NCBI RefSeq assembly: GCF_958298935.1 | Contig: NC_084940.1 | Location: 8,152,001-8,216,000, forward strand | Reading direction: 5' to 3' | From: Phragmites australis | Lineage: Eukaryota; Streptophyta; Magnoliopsida; Poales; Poaceae | DNA length: 64,000 bases | In this document: positions 25,331 to 36,200 of the stretch, one piece after another | Layout: each line of letters opens with the position of its first letter | Position numbering within the stretch: position 1 is the stretch's first letter | Notes under the pieces: generated by a model | The model's database searches: none | What the model was told of the DNA's origin: nothing | Seen by the model: only the letters and a program-made list of their open reading frames with translations | Made by a program: the position numbers and the translations under genes

Positions 25331-25622
25331 CCACCGCTAGTGGGCTCTGGATGTCCCTGTCTCCGTTGAGCATCACCGCGGCACCCACTGAGGGGTTTAG
25401 GACCACGTCATCGTCACTTCCATCATTGGCTCTGAGCCTTGCCACCAGGGGACCCTCGGCGTGCAGCTCCGATGAGCTTTGCGGCCTTCGCTCCTTGCCC
25501 AAGACGTTTGCGCTACAATGGCAAGGAATAATCCGAGATAGCCCGACTTCAAAAGGCTGGAGCTAGTTCTCTGTACATCCGCTCGCCCCTCGAGACCTAG
25601 GAACTGGAGGATGAGGGGGTGT

Positions 25623-25982
25623 TGTTGGGGAAATGCTCCAACCTGAGATATTTAAACGATGCACCATAGTATTACTATAGCGATCTAGTATCCCAGTTAC
25701 CACATTGCATGTAAAGTGGTGAAAGGCCCTAAATACCCTCATATGTACAAAATTGTAACATAATATCTTAGGAGCAGGGTGAAAATTTTTCTTGCCCTAT
25801 CTCTCTATAAAATAAGCTCTCAAGGTGCTGAGGGAGGGACTGCAACTTTTCTTGCTTAGGACACAACCTTCTCACGGCTACTTCCCTCCTTTTTGGCTCT
25901 TCGTTCATCTCCAAGATTGAGCCTCCTCGTTGTAAGAGGCCCTCGTCGTGTTTTGTTTGGGGCACATTTTCGTGCTCCAATA
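25623..25982 (+). mobile_element. 3' LTR of the non-autonomous element (360 bp)
   Basis: Begins TGTTGGGGAAATGCTCC and ends GTGCTCCAATA, where the partner LTR has CTCCAACA, so the final CA has become TA. A purine-rich GAGGATGAGGGGG just before it fits a polypurine tract. It differs from the 5' LTR at many sites, so the element is not recent. Confidence 0.8.
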
Positions 25983-26800
25983 GTAGGTGAACTAGTGTCG
26001 CCGATGTTATCACTATTATTAGCCACTTGAACATTTATGATGTCAACGAGAACTTCCTCAATAATATTTTATGTCTCTATTTCACCATCATTAGGATCAT
26101 TGACAACATTAATCAAGTGCAGGTCCTGGTCCAGTGTCTAATTATCTGAAGGAATTTATAATTCTTTTATAAACATATCCATGGCTTCTTTTTGAGATTG
26201 AGTTAGTTCCTCTATTCTTTGTTTCTTTTTATGTTTTTGATGACCAGAATCATATTTTCTAACCCGATTTGTAGAAGGCATGGCTTGCAAGTTGGAACAC
26301 TAGATCAGCTGATGCACATGTACACAGAAGATGAAAAGAACACAATTAACGGATGCTGGATACACATATAAACTCATCAATATAATTATTCAATAAAATA
26401 AGTATAAAACAATAGGAGAAAAATAGGGCTAGGGCGCTTGGCTGTTGGCTCGGACCTGATGGAGTGATGGGTGATGGCTGATGGTGAATTCTATGCTGTA
26501 ATGGCCTGAATGCCCAATGCCCTGATCCTGATGGTGTTGGGCGATGCCGCTGGGCTGCTGCCGTGCAAGTGTGGTATGCGTCGTCAAGACTCAAGAGAGA
26601 GCCAAGAGGATGTCACAATCAAGGGATCCATTGAGACTACCGAACTACCACCGTACCACCATAGAAGCCGAATCACAAAACCTAGGTCTGCCTACAATGA
26701 ATCAAAACAAAAACTATATAGAAAAGAATATACCTAGGATACTCGACCCAGCTTAGGCCCCCTGGGATTTGGGCCCCCCACATGCCCAGGGACGGCCCTG

Positions 26801-26808
26801 AGTTTTTC
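26801..26808. repeat. Right 8-bp target duplication of the hAT element
   Basis: AGTTTTTC; 7 of 8 bases match 12595-12602. Confidence 0.75.
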
Positions 26809-27226
26809 TTTCTTCCTCCCTGCTGGCCGTTTGGACTCAGAGGGGGCCTGGCAACTTTGCGTTGATTTGGAGGGTGTTACCAACAACCATAGTTGTCAGA
26901 GTCTCGATTATAGCCATATGATTGTAAGATTTTATAATCGATATTGACTAGACCAATATTACGTTTTTAGGAAGTAGAATCTATGATTTGTGATTTTACC
27001 AAAAAAGAGAGTTCCGACCCGATTTAGCATCGCGATTTTGATGAAGTTGCCAACGACCAATTTCCTTTTGTCTTGCTAGCTTTATTATTAAACTACAGTG
27101 TCCTGGTAAAATACCCATTAGTAGATTAAGTTTACAACTGAACCTTTCGTAGATTTCACTATTGAACATTCTGCGATTTTATAATGTACAATTCTTGTGG
27201 ACGAAAATTTTACAATGGGCAGTTAT
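26809..27226. other. Unique spacer between hAT and LINE insertions
   Basis: About 420 bp of AT-rich sequence that was probably original intergenic DNA upstream of the GLR2 3' end. Nothing recognisable. Confidence 0.5.
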
Positions 27227-27239
27227 TTATTTACCCCAG
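27227..27239. repeat. Left target duplication of the LINE
   Basis: TTATTTACCCCAG; identical to 42716-42728. Confidence 0.9.
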
Positions 27240-27801
27240 GGTCTCTCAGGCTGAGAATGATTTCCTTACGGCTCCTTTTTTGGAGAAGGAAGTCCGGGAT
27301 GCTGTGTTCAGCATGGAACACAATAAAGCTCCCGGCCCAGATGGGTTTCCGGCAGAGTTCTACCAGCGATTCTGGGATGTCATCAGGGTTGACTTGATGA
27401 ATTTATTCCACGAATTATATGTGGGTGAACTGACTTTGTTTAGCCTCAACTTCGGCGTAATAACGCTGTTACCGAAGATCGTTGAAGCAAATCGCATCCA
27501 ACAGTACAGACCTATCTGTTTGCTGAATGTTAGCTTCAAGATTTTCACAAAGGTAGCCACAATCCGGATTAATTCTGTTGAAAATCGAGTAGTCAGCTCT
27601 ACTCAAACTGCGTTCATGCAAGGACGAAATATCCTAGAGGGTGTCGTCGTTTTACATGAAACAATTCATGAACTCCACAGAAAAAATTTGAGTGGGGTAA
27701 TTTTTAAGGTGGATTTTAAGAAGGCTTATGACAAGGTCAAATGGCCCTTCCTCCTTCAAACTTTACGAATGAAAGGATTCTCATCCAAATGGATCTCTTG
27801 G
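27240..27801 (+). pseudogene. LINE reverse-transcriptase fragment (5' part)
   Basis: Open frame with EKEVRDAVFSMEHNKAPGPD, then GFPAEFYQRFWD, LLPKIVEANRIQQYRPICLL, AFMQGRNILEGVVVLHETIH and VIFKVDFKKAYDKVKWPFLL, all standard motifs of plant L1 reverse transcriptase up to the first catalytic aspartate region. It stops at SSKWISW, where gypsy gag sequence takes over. The YxDD catalytic box is missing. Confidence 0.9.
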
Positions 27802-29224
27802 AGAGCCAATTCATTCCCAAAATAATATCAATTCCCTTCGAGTTCATCACTAACAGATTGACAAAGAAGGGAACTCCGTTGACAATTACCGCCGCTTTAT
27901 TCACACACTGGTTGATTAAAACTTTGGCCCCTGGGGCGTCTATAAGGTACGGTGTGTGGGTAGCACTGACTCTCAACCCACTTTTCCAAACATAACCCGA
28001 AGATATAAAGGAGTGAGAGGCTCCTGAATCAAACAAAACCACTGTAGAAAAGATGTCAGAGTTGAAACTCATATCCAACGTACCCATTAGGACGGTGTCA
28101 CCCTCCTGAACCTCGTCGGCGGTAGTGTGGCGAGCTCGACCACGCTTGGGAACGTGAGTCGCCTGCGAAGACTGCGGTGCTGACTGAGCCGGCGGTGGTC
28201 GCGGGGCACTCAGCGCGGCTCCTGGCCTCGGATACGGGCACTCCCTCGAGAAATGGCCGACGCGGCCGCAGTTGAAGCACGGACCGCCTGAGCCACCGGT
28301 CACGCTCACTTGGGAGCCGGCGGGTCGTGCAGCCTGCCCCTGTGGGGTGGAGAACGCAGGACGTGGTACAAACCACATCGGTCGTGGGTAGCCAGCCGAC
28401 GGCACCTGAAACTGTGGAGGCTGACTCTCAGTGCGGGCGCGCTGCGAGCTCCCACCCACAGAAGACGAGGAACCCCTCTTCCGCCTCTTCTCCTCTTGGT
28501 GGCTCTTATACTTGAGCTCCACCGTGATCGACGTGCTTACCAACTCGTTGAAGTCGGCGAACCTATGCGCGGACAACCGGTCCTGCATCTTCGAGTTCAG
28601 GCCATTCACAAAGCGGCGCTGCTTGCGCGCATCCGTGCTGACCTCCTCGGTAGCATATTGTGCAAGGTGGTTGAACACCTGCACGTACTCCATCACCGCC
28701 CGACCTCCTTGCTTGAGGTCCTCAAACTCCCGCCTCTTAGCCTCCATGAGGCCACTCGGTATGTGAAACGAGCGGAAGGCCTCGCGAAACTCCGCCCATG
28801 ACACGCGGTGATCGGCGGGGTGCATGGCCAGAAAGCCGGACCACCACGCACCCGCCGGGCCCTGAAGCTGATGGGCGGCGAAGAGCGCCTTCTCGTGATC
28901 CTCACAACGAAGAAGGGCGAGCTTCTGCTCAATCGTCCGGAGCCAATGATCAGCATCGAGAGGATCCTCAGCTCGCGAGAAGACCGGCGGCTGAGTCCGC
29001 AAAAAGTCCGAGAAGTCATCTCGGCGCACGGCCCCACCTCCTCCATGAGGAGCCGCGTTGCGCACGAGAGCCTCCAGGAGCGCTTGGTTCGTCTGGAGGA
29101 GAGCGTGATTCGCTTGGCGGTTCTGCTCGATTTGCATGAGCACATCCGCCATGGTCGGCGGTGGAGGAGGGTTGTTCTGACCGGAACCCTCCGGAACCTC
29201 TCCACTACGCCGAGTGACAACCAT
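27802..29224 (-). pseudogene. Truncated gag and protease start of a second chromovirus copy
   Basis: Codes the first roughly 474 residues of the same polyprotein: capsid, CCHC knuckle and protease up to [10 protein letters not shown]. One residue differs by eye from the intact copy (Thr for Ala near residue 292). It then ends abruptly where LINE sequence begins, in a six-base stretch TCTTGG common to both partners. It lies downstream of the 3' LTR with its own PBS and leader. Confidence 0.92.
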
Positions 29225-29985
29225 TCTTGAAATGTAAAATAAAAGGGGGAAACGTCAAATTCCGACTCAGCACAATGCATTCGCCGGATATATTGTTAGA
29301 ATCCCGTAATACATGTACAAACATGAATGCATGCATGAATGCCATGAAAAGATGCATGCTCGAACCTAGCTACCGCTTCTTTCTCAAAATAAGAACCGCA
29401 CCTGCAAGCATCAAAATCACAGGCAGTTTATAACATCCAGAACGTACCCTTCGCGCTAGAAAGAGTAAGAGCGCGAACGGCCCTTGTACCACATGCCGTA
29501 CAAGCGACAATCCATACGTCGACAACGACGTATTCACTTCCCGTAGACCCTACGGGACATCTCGTGTAATCGCCACACGAGTAGACGACCATGTCTCCCA
29601 TCGCATGGTGGATGTTCATACGCTATTGCTAGCGTATTCACTTCCCGTACGGATCACCGTACGGAACATGCCGGGCCCCTGCCTCGCATCCGGCTGAGCC
29701 CTCGGTGATTAACCGCCACCGAGCGTCGTACCTTACCTTCCGACGATGCAAAGCCGAAGATGCAATGCTCAACATGAATCAATGCAGGGTCGAAAGCAAA
29801 ACAACGTGGTATAAGACATATAAACGTCACTCATAATACGTATTTTAACTTAGGGGCATAAACGATAGCAGTTTAATACATATTAAACATGAAGAGGCAT
29901 AAACATAAATTATGGGTTGTTTAGGTGAAGTTGTCGACTTACTAAACAACGCACTAATTATGCTTAGGCTACTAAATTAAACCAG
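29225..29985 (-). other. Leader of the truncated second copy
   Basis: Same sequence as 37707-38467. Non-coding, lying between the second PBS and the truncated gag. Confidence 0.75.
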
Positions 29986-29997
29986 GCTCTGATACCA
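29986..29997 (-). other. Second primer-binding site, of the truncated copy
   Basis: Minus strand TGGTATCAGAGC after the LTR at 30001-33136, the same as 38468-38479. Its presence outside the 3' LTR shows a second internal region. Confidence 0.93.
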
Positions 29998-30000
29998 AGC

Positions 30001-33000
30001 TGTGAGGAACCGTCCAAATAGTATTCTAATTAATCATCAGGAGGATCATTAGTCATAATCACAACCTCGACGATTAACCAGAATACCATTCCGGTAGTCC
30101 CGGCACGTGTTTTGTGCCCAGGATCGGAACACATGCCTTCCAACTCAAATATCACAACACAGTTTAATAGAGAGCAAATAATTAAACTGGATTACCATTG
30201 TTAAACAAGCAACTGCTTCCACAATTTACAACAAAAGAGGAACAACAACAACTACTATGCAGCGGAAGAAAAACCTATACAACAAAAGAGTATGGAGCCG
30301 TATGCCCTTAGGCTCCATACCAAAAGCGCCAGAGTTCGGAGTAGAAGGTGCTACTCCTGCCCGCCACCCTGATCGGCAGGCACAAAGTAGCCGAACACTG
30401 CCTCTTCTTCGCCGACCTGCGAACCTGGAAGCAACTTAAGGGCAGCACCCTTAGTACGAAGGTACTAGCAAGTCTTACACAGTATGAGTATATATATACT
30501 CGACTCCAAGGATCATGCATTTAAAGCTGTAGCAAGGATTAAGACATGTTTAAGTTTATTAAGCAGTAAGCAACCTAGACTCTAGGTGTAAGCAACTGAC
30601 TTAAACAACCACCGACTCAAACCCTGCCAACCAACTGATCAAAACAGATATATAACAACAAGTGTATAAAAGCAAACCATTCCCACCAAACCACCAACCA
30701 CATACCGACCAAACCACCCCAATCCAACGATGCCACAACCCACATCGAAACTCTACGACCAAAATATGGTCGCTCGGTGGAGATAAGCGATAGCGATGCT
30801 CATAACCGAGAGCGCGGCAGTTCGAACTGATTATACACCCTGCAGGGGGATACTCCTGGACTCACACGACACAGGGACCATACGGCTTGTGCCACCCGCT
30901 AAGATGCGCACAAGGGGGTACCCGTGACAACCTTTCCCAACCAGGCCCAACCATGTGGATCAACCATAGCTCGGCACGGCGGTATTAGAACTACTCCCCG
31001 AGCAAACTAATACCGCTAAAAGCCCGGACTCAAACCGGACTCACACCGTCTATGACGAGGCCCACATGACCACGTCTGCGAAGGTAATCGGCTCGCCTAC
31101 CATTATATCAGCATGTGGTGAGTAAGGTATGTGCTAAAGCCGACTACACCGATGATCGGTGCTTAACCGGTGCAAGCGGTCTACGGTGTCCGGGTTCCCT
31201 CCCCGAACTGCCTGAGGACTCCTCGTGAGCAGATGACACCCCTAACACCGCCCACACCTCGTCTCAACTCACCACTCACCAAACCGACTCATCATCAACA
31301 CAACCATAAGTGCGAACAAGTAATAAGTCCTAGGCTCGCGACAACGGTGGACGCCGTCGTCGACTTCTACCGGAAAGCCTAAGTACCACTAAGCATAGCG
31401 AACTAAAATTAGACCTCGATGACACCACTAGGCTCCTAGGAACAACACATGACACGTGACCGAAATGGGATAATGCATCGGCATAGGTTCTACCCAACTC
31501 AGTACCCGACACATGCAATGTATACATAAGCGTAGATAACATATTAAAATTTCAAGTAGACACGGTGCAATATGAACGATGCTTGCCTTGCTGCCCTGAA
31601 TCCGAAAGGTGGGACGCCTCACGATCGCCCACGGCCTCCGGGATCGACGGATCGGCGTTCACTACAGAGAGCAACGCGTGCAATGTAATGAGCATGTATG
31701 AAATGCGATCATGTAAGAAAAATATGCTCCACAATACATGACAACATTATTCCAAGATCGTACTGTCCAAACCAGAATTTTCCAAGTGGTCTCAAAAAGT
31801 TTGGAGTCCCTACGAACTAACTACGAATTTTACAAGCTATCAGCTATCAGGAAAGCCTGATAAACCGTGCTCGGGGTGCCCGGGGTGAACAGTACTCACG
31901 GGCACCCGGGGTGCTCGGGGTGAACAGTACCCGGGGGTGCTCGGGTGAACAGTACCCGGGGGTCGTCGGGTGAACAGTACCCGGAGTGCTCGGGGTGACT
32001 GCGCTCGTGCTCGGGTGAACAGTACCGGGGGGTCGTCGGGTGAACAGTACCCGGGGGTGCTCGGGGTGACTGCGCTCGTGCTCGGGTGAACAGTACCGGG
32101 GGGTCGTCGGGTGAACAGTACCCGGGGTGCTCGGGAGTGCTCGGGGTGACTGCGCTCGTGCTCGGGTGAACAGTACCAGGGGGTCGTCGGGTGAACAGTA
32201 TCAGGGGTGCTCGGGTGAACAGTACCCGGGGTGCTCGGGTGAACAGTACTCGGCGCTACAGTAAAATCAGCCTCGCGCAGCTCCAGAACAGCAGCCATTA
32301 CGAAGGGAAAAATTAGGCTAAACTAACCTGAGAGTCTCTCTAAATCAAAAGTAAAAATGCCTAGAAGGGTGTACAGGGTCTAGACTTTGCTCAACCGCAT
32401 AGCAACATGATTCCTAACTCAAATCCACAGAAATCCTCATTTGTTCCCAGACTGCAGAACTTTAAGAACCTTGCAACCCTAGTTCCAGATTCAAGATCTA
32501 TCCAACCAAAAATGAGCATACATGCCATGGGAGCCTAGCAGACTCACCCAATGTCCTTTGCTGAGGTTGGTGATCGCCAGTTGAAGGAGGAAACGACGGA
32601 AAATGGCTTGAAGAAGAGAGGAGAAACTGCTGCTTCCTTGCTTCTCCCAAAGAACACCAAACAAGTTCAGAACCAGCTCGAATTCCTTCGGGGAAACTGA
32701 AAATGAATTGGATGGACGAGTAGTCCTTGAGCTGGTGGTCTCGTGAGTACCACATACGTACCTTGATCTTGCTCCCAGAGGTAGGGATCCAAAGGGGAAA
32801 AAGGGAGCCTAAGAGAGAGAGTGAGAGAGACAGCCAACTCCAACTTGCTTCCTCAAAAAGCCTTATATGGTGGAGTGGGTGAGGAGTACGTATGGGCAAG
32901 TTTGAGGGGAGAGAGAGCTGTTGCCCACTTATAGAGAGATATTTTCCACCCAAGTGGGCCCCATTTACCTAGAGGAAAGTCCAGACTTGCTTCCAGCTCC

Positions 33001-33136
33001 TTTATTTCTCTTAGTTTTTCCTTCTCCCACCTCATTGACTCAAAGTGAAGTGCTCCAGTGACCCAAACTGGAACATGAAGCTGAAATTGTATGTTTTAGG
33101 ATTAAAACACACAATTATGGATTTCGGAACGTGACA
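30001..33136 (-). mobile_element. 3' LTR of the chromovirus, also 5' LTR of a truncated second copy (3136 bp)
   Basis: The polypurine tract lies immediately upstream of it (minus), so it is a genuine 3' LTR. A PBS, leader and gag start lie immediately downstream, so it also serves as a 5' LTR. A normal 3' LTR would be followed by host DNA. Confidence 0.92.
31868..32252. repeat. GC-rich minisatellite in the 3' LTR
   Basis: Same unit family as 40350-40708 but with a different number and order of units. Frames across it encode His-Pro-Ser-Thr-Pro-Gly repeats that are by-products. Confidence 0.88.
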
Positions 33137-33155
33137 AACCTCCCCCCCTAAAAAG
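33137..33155 (-). other. Polypurine tract of the chromovirus
   Basis: Minus strand TTTTTAGGGGGGGAGGTT ends directly at the 3' LTR start TGTCACG. It would prime plus-strand DNA synthesis. Confidence 0.88.
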
Positions 33156-33245
33156 AATCTCGTCCCGAGATTCAGTACGAGTCGTGGAGAGAACGATGAG
33201 CACACTCATGTGAGAGATTCCAAATATGCCATATTACGACATCTT

Positions 33246-36200
33246 TCACAAGTCCTCAAAGAACTCAGGATACTCGGAGCGGAGCTTATCTTCCCGCTCC
33301 CATGTCGCTTCGGCTTCTGTATGGTGGCTCCATTGGACTTTCAGGAATTTGGTAGAGTGGCGTCGTGCCTTGCGCTCGGCTTCATCCAAGATACAAATTG
33401 GTCGCTCACAATATGTCAAATCCGGTTGCAACTCTTGGGGTGCAATATCAACGACTTCCGTCGGGACTCGGAGACACTTCTTCAATTGTGACACATGGAA
33501 CACATTGTGTACGGCGGAGAGAGACGGAGGCAAGTCCAACTGGTACGCGACCTCTCCACGCCGAGCAAGAATCTGAAATGGGCCAACATACCGAGGTGCC
33601 AATTTGCCTCGGACTTGGAATCGACGAACGCCTTTGAGAGGTGAGACCTTCAGGTACACGTGATCCCCCACCTCAAATGTGAGCTCTCGGCGACGTCGAT
33701 CCGCATAGCTCTTCTGCCTAGACTGGGCCGTGAGAATACTCTTGCGGATATTCCGGACATGGTCTTCTGCCTCCTTGACCAAATCCGGACCCAGAAAAGC
33801 CCGCTCACCGGATTCGGACCAATTCAGTGGTGTACGGCACCTCCGACCATAGAGGGCCTCGAATGGCGCCATCTCAATACTAGCCTGGAAACTGTTGTTA
33901 TACGAAAATTCCGCGAACGGCAGGCATATGTCCCACTTCTTCCCATAAGTGAGCACACAAGCACGGAGCATATCTTCGAGAATCTGATTTACCCTCTCCG
34001 TCTGACCATCCGTCTGCGGGTGATACGCCGTGCTGTGGAACAATTCGGTTTCCATAGCCTCCTGGAAACTTCTCCAGAAATGAGAAGTAAACTGTGTACC
34101 CCGATCAGAAACGATCTTCTTCGGCACTCCATGGAGACAAACAATTCTAGTGAGGTACAACTCCGCATACTGCTTAGCAGAATAAGTGGTCCTGACAGAA
34201 AGGAAATGCGCGGATTTTGTCAACCGGTCCACGATGACCCAAATAGAGTCATACCCACTCGAAGTCTTCGGTAAGCCAGTAATGAAATCCATCCCAACTT
34301 CTTCCCACTTCCAAGATGGAATGGGCAAAGGCTGGAGTGTGCCGGCAGGCTTGATGTGTTCAGCCTTCACCCTTCGGCAGACGTCGCACTCAGACACATA
34401 CCTAGCAATCTCCCGCTTCATGCGAGTCCACCAGAAACGGGGTTTCAAATCCTGATACATCTTCGTACTGCCAGGGTGAATGGATAGCAACGAATCATGA
34501 GCCTCATCAAGGATCTTCTTCCTCAGCACCTCGACCCTCGGAACCACTAGACGGTCCCCAAACCAGATAACGCCTTGATCATCCTCAGTAAAGCACAAGG
34601 CCTGCCCGATCTTCCTCTTCTCTCGAATTCGGGCCATACCCTTATCATCCCTCTGTGCAGCCTTAATCTCATCAATGAGCGTGGACTTGATTTCGAGATT
34701 GGCAATAAAACCGTCCGGCACCATATCAAGCCCAAGACGCCGGAAATCATCGCATAACGTGGAATCCATCGGCGAGGCTACAAGACAGTGACAATGAGCC
34801 CTTCGACTCAAAGCATCGGCGACCACATTCGCCTTGCCAGGATGGTAGTGAACCTCCAGTTCGTAGTCTTTGATCAACTCAAGCCACCTGCGCTGCCTCA
34901 TGTTCAAATCTGACTGCGTGAAGATGTACTTCAGGCTCTTGTGATCCGTGTAGATACGGCACAAGTTGCCCATCAAGTAGTGGCGCCACATCTTCAGAGC
35001 GTGCACGACAGCTGCAAGTTCAAGATCATGTGTCGGATAGTTCTCCTCGTGACGCTTCAGCTGTCGGGATGCATATGCAATGACTCGGTCCTCCTGCATC
35101 AAAACACAGCCGAGACCGATGCCGGACGCGTCGCAATACACATCAAATCCTCTGGTCACATCAGGCTGAGCAAGCACTGGAGCGGTCGTGAGCAGCTTCT
35201 TCAATGTCTGGAAGGCAGACTCACAGGCATCTGACCACTCAAACACGCTGCCTTGCTTCAACAACTGAGTCATCGGCTTCGCAACCTTGGAGAAGTTCTC
35301 GATGAAACGACGGTAATAGCCTGCAAGTCCAAGAAAACTCCGGATCTCACTGACATTCTGGGGCTGAACCCAGTCGAGCACATCCTGCACCTTGCTCGTG
35401 TCAACTGCCACTCCGTTCTCTGATAGAACATGTCCCAGAAAAGCCACCTCCCTGAGCCAGAACTCACACTTGCTGAACTTGGCATACAACTGATGCTCTC
35501 GGAGCCTGCCCAGAACAATACGGAGGTGCCCAATGTGCTCTTGTACAGTCTTGGAGTATATCAGAATGTCGTCAATGAAAACAATGACAAACTTGTCCAA
35601 CTCCTCCATGAATACCGAGTTCATGAGGTACATAAAGAAAGCCGGCGCATTAGTCAAGCCAAACGACATAACGGTGAACTCATACAAGCCGTATCTAGTA
35701 GAGAATGCTGTCTTTGGAATATCCCCAGGTCGGACCTTGATCTGGTGATAGCCCAGCCTCAAGTCAATCTTTGAGAAGACTCGGGCTCCAGTCAACTGAT
35801 CAAACAAGATGTCAATCCTAGGAAGCGGATACACATTCTTCACAGTGACTGCATTCAGCGGACGGTAATCAACACACATCCGGAGAGTGTCGTCCTTCTT
35901 CTTCACGAATAGAGCCGAGCATCCCCAAGGTGAGGAACTAGGACGAATGAAACCCTTCGCCAGCAGCTCCTGGATCTGCTTCTTCAGCTCAACTAGCTCA
36001 ACTGGCGACATCTTATACATCTTCTTCGAAACCGGGGCCGCACCGGGCACGAGATCAATAGAGAACTCCACTGCCCTACCAGGCGGCATTCCAGGCAACT
36101 CATCCGGAAAGACATCCGGAAATTCCCACACCACAGGCATGGTCTCCATAACCCTGGTGGGGACAGCCTTTACGGCGAACAGGCAGGACTTGACATCCTC

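Larger units (their letters stand above)
16273..25982 (+). mobile_element. Non-autonomous LTR retroelement with captured host-gene pieces
   Basis: The 5' LTR is 16273-16608 continued at 19454-19476 (359 bp without the nested solo LTR) and the 3' LTR is 25623-25982 (360 bp). Both begin TGTTGG and share most of their sequence. The 6.1-kb interior (19477-25622) has a PBS-like start, no gag or pol domain, three tandem-repeat arrays and rearranged ABCB transporter fragments, so it depends on proteins supplied elsewhere. Flanks ACAGG (16268-16272) and GTAGG (25983-25987) may be a decayed 5-bp target duplication. The flanking hAT coding sequence continues across the insertion. Confidence 0.78.
12640..26281 (-). 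pseudogene. hAT-family (TTF-type zinc-finger) transposase pseudogene, split by insertions
   Basis: The frame starts at an ATG at 26281 (MPSTNRVRKYDSGHQKHKKK, then QRIEELTQSQKEAMD) and runs to 25983. It resumes at 16272-16191 with DIFDPRY and DALDPK, then at 14875 downwards with DILAKKILKE. At 14743-14333 are the TTF-type zinc-finger region and FLVKYHLAFCGTNSKLYED. The 13755-13525 stretch holds VKAIRFQYAEIQEALLQV and FLVTIVIWYEILYDVN. Near 12900-12800 are QERLNNWATIAL and MLEKIDYKYII, the C-terminal hAT dimerisation region. Many in-frame stops occur, so it is dead. Removing the LTR at 14876-16190 plus one target copy restores the frame exactly (...DPKQ-V-DILAKK...). Confidence 0.85.
12603..26800 (-). 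mobile_element. hAT transposon with nested retroelements
   Basis: The outermost element here. The left end (+) begins CAAGGCTGTCTCGG and the right end, read inward, CAGGGCCGTCCCTG, an imperfect inverted repeat whose differences are all transitions except one. The flanks GGTTTTTC (12595-12602) and AGTTTTTC (26801-26808) match at 7 of 8 bases, the hAT target-duplication length. It carries a broken minus-strand hAT/TTF-type transposase gene. Removing the two LTR insertions (14876-16190 and 16273-25982) leaves roughly 3.2 kb. Confidence 0.82.

Noticed and set aside
20461..25566. Many Pro/His/Ser-rich frames in the non-autonomous element
   Set aside because: They follow repeat units in all frames and have no conserved domain.
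28310..29230. Long plus-strand frames opposite gag (also 36792-37712), 110-163 codons
   Set aside because: They are antisense shadows of the GC-rich gag and protease frame; identical in both copies only because the DNA is.
31840..32298. 152-codon frame with His-Pro-Ser-Thr-Pro repeats (also 40322-40753)
   Set aside because: A by-product of the LTR minisatellite; the frame changes whenever the unit number changes.
27802..33136. Reading the 5.3-kb direct repeats as giant LTRs containing gag
   Set aside because: PBS next to CTCACA and the polypurine tract next to TGTCACG define LTRs of 3.1 kb; the remainder is leader and gag.
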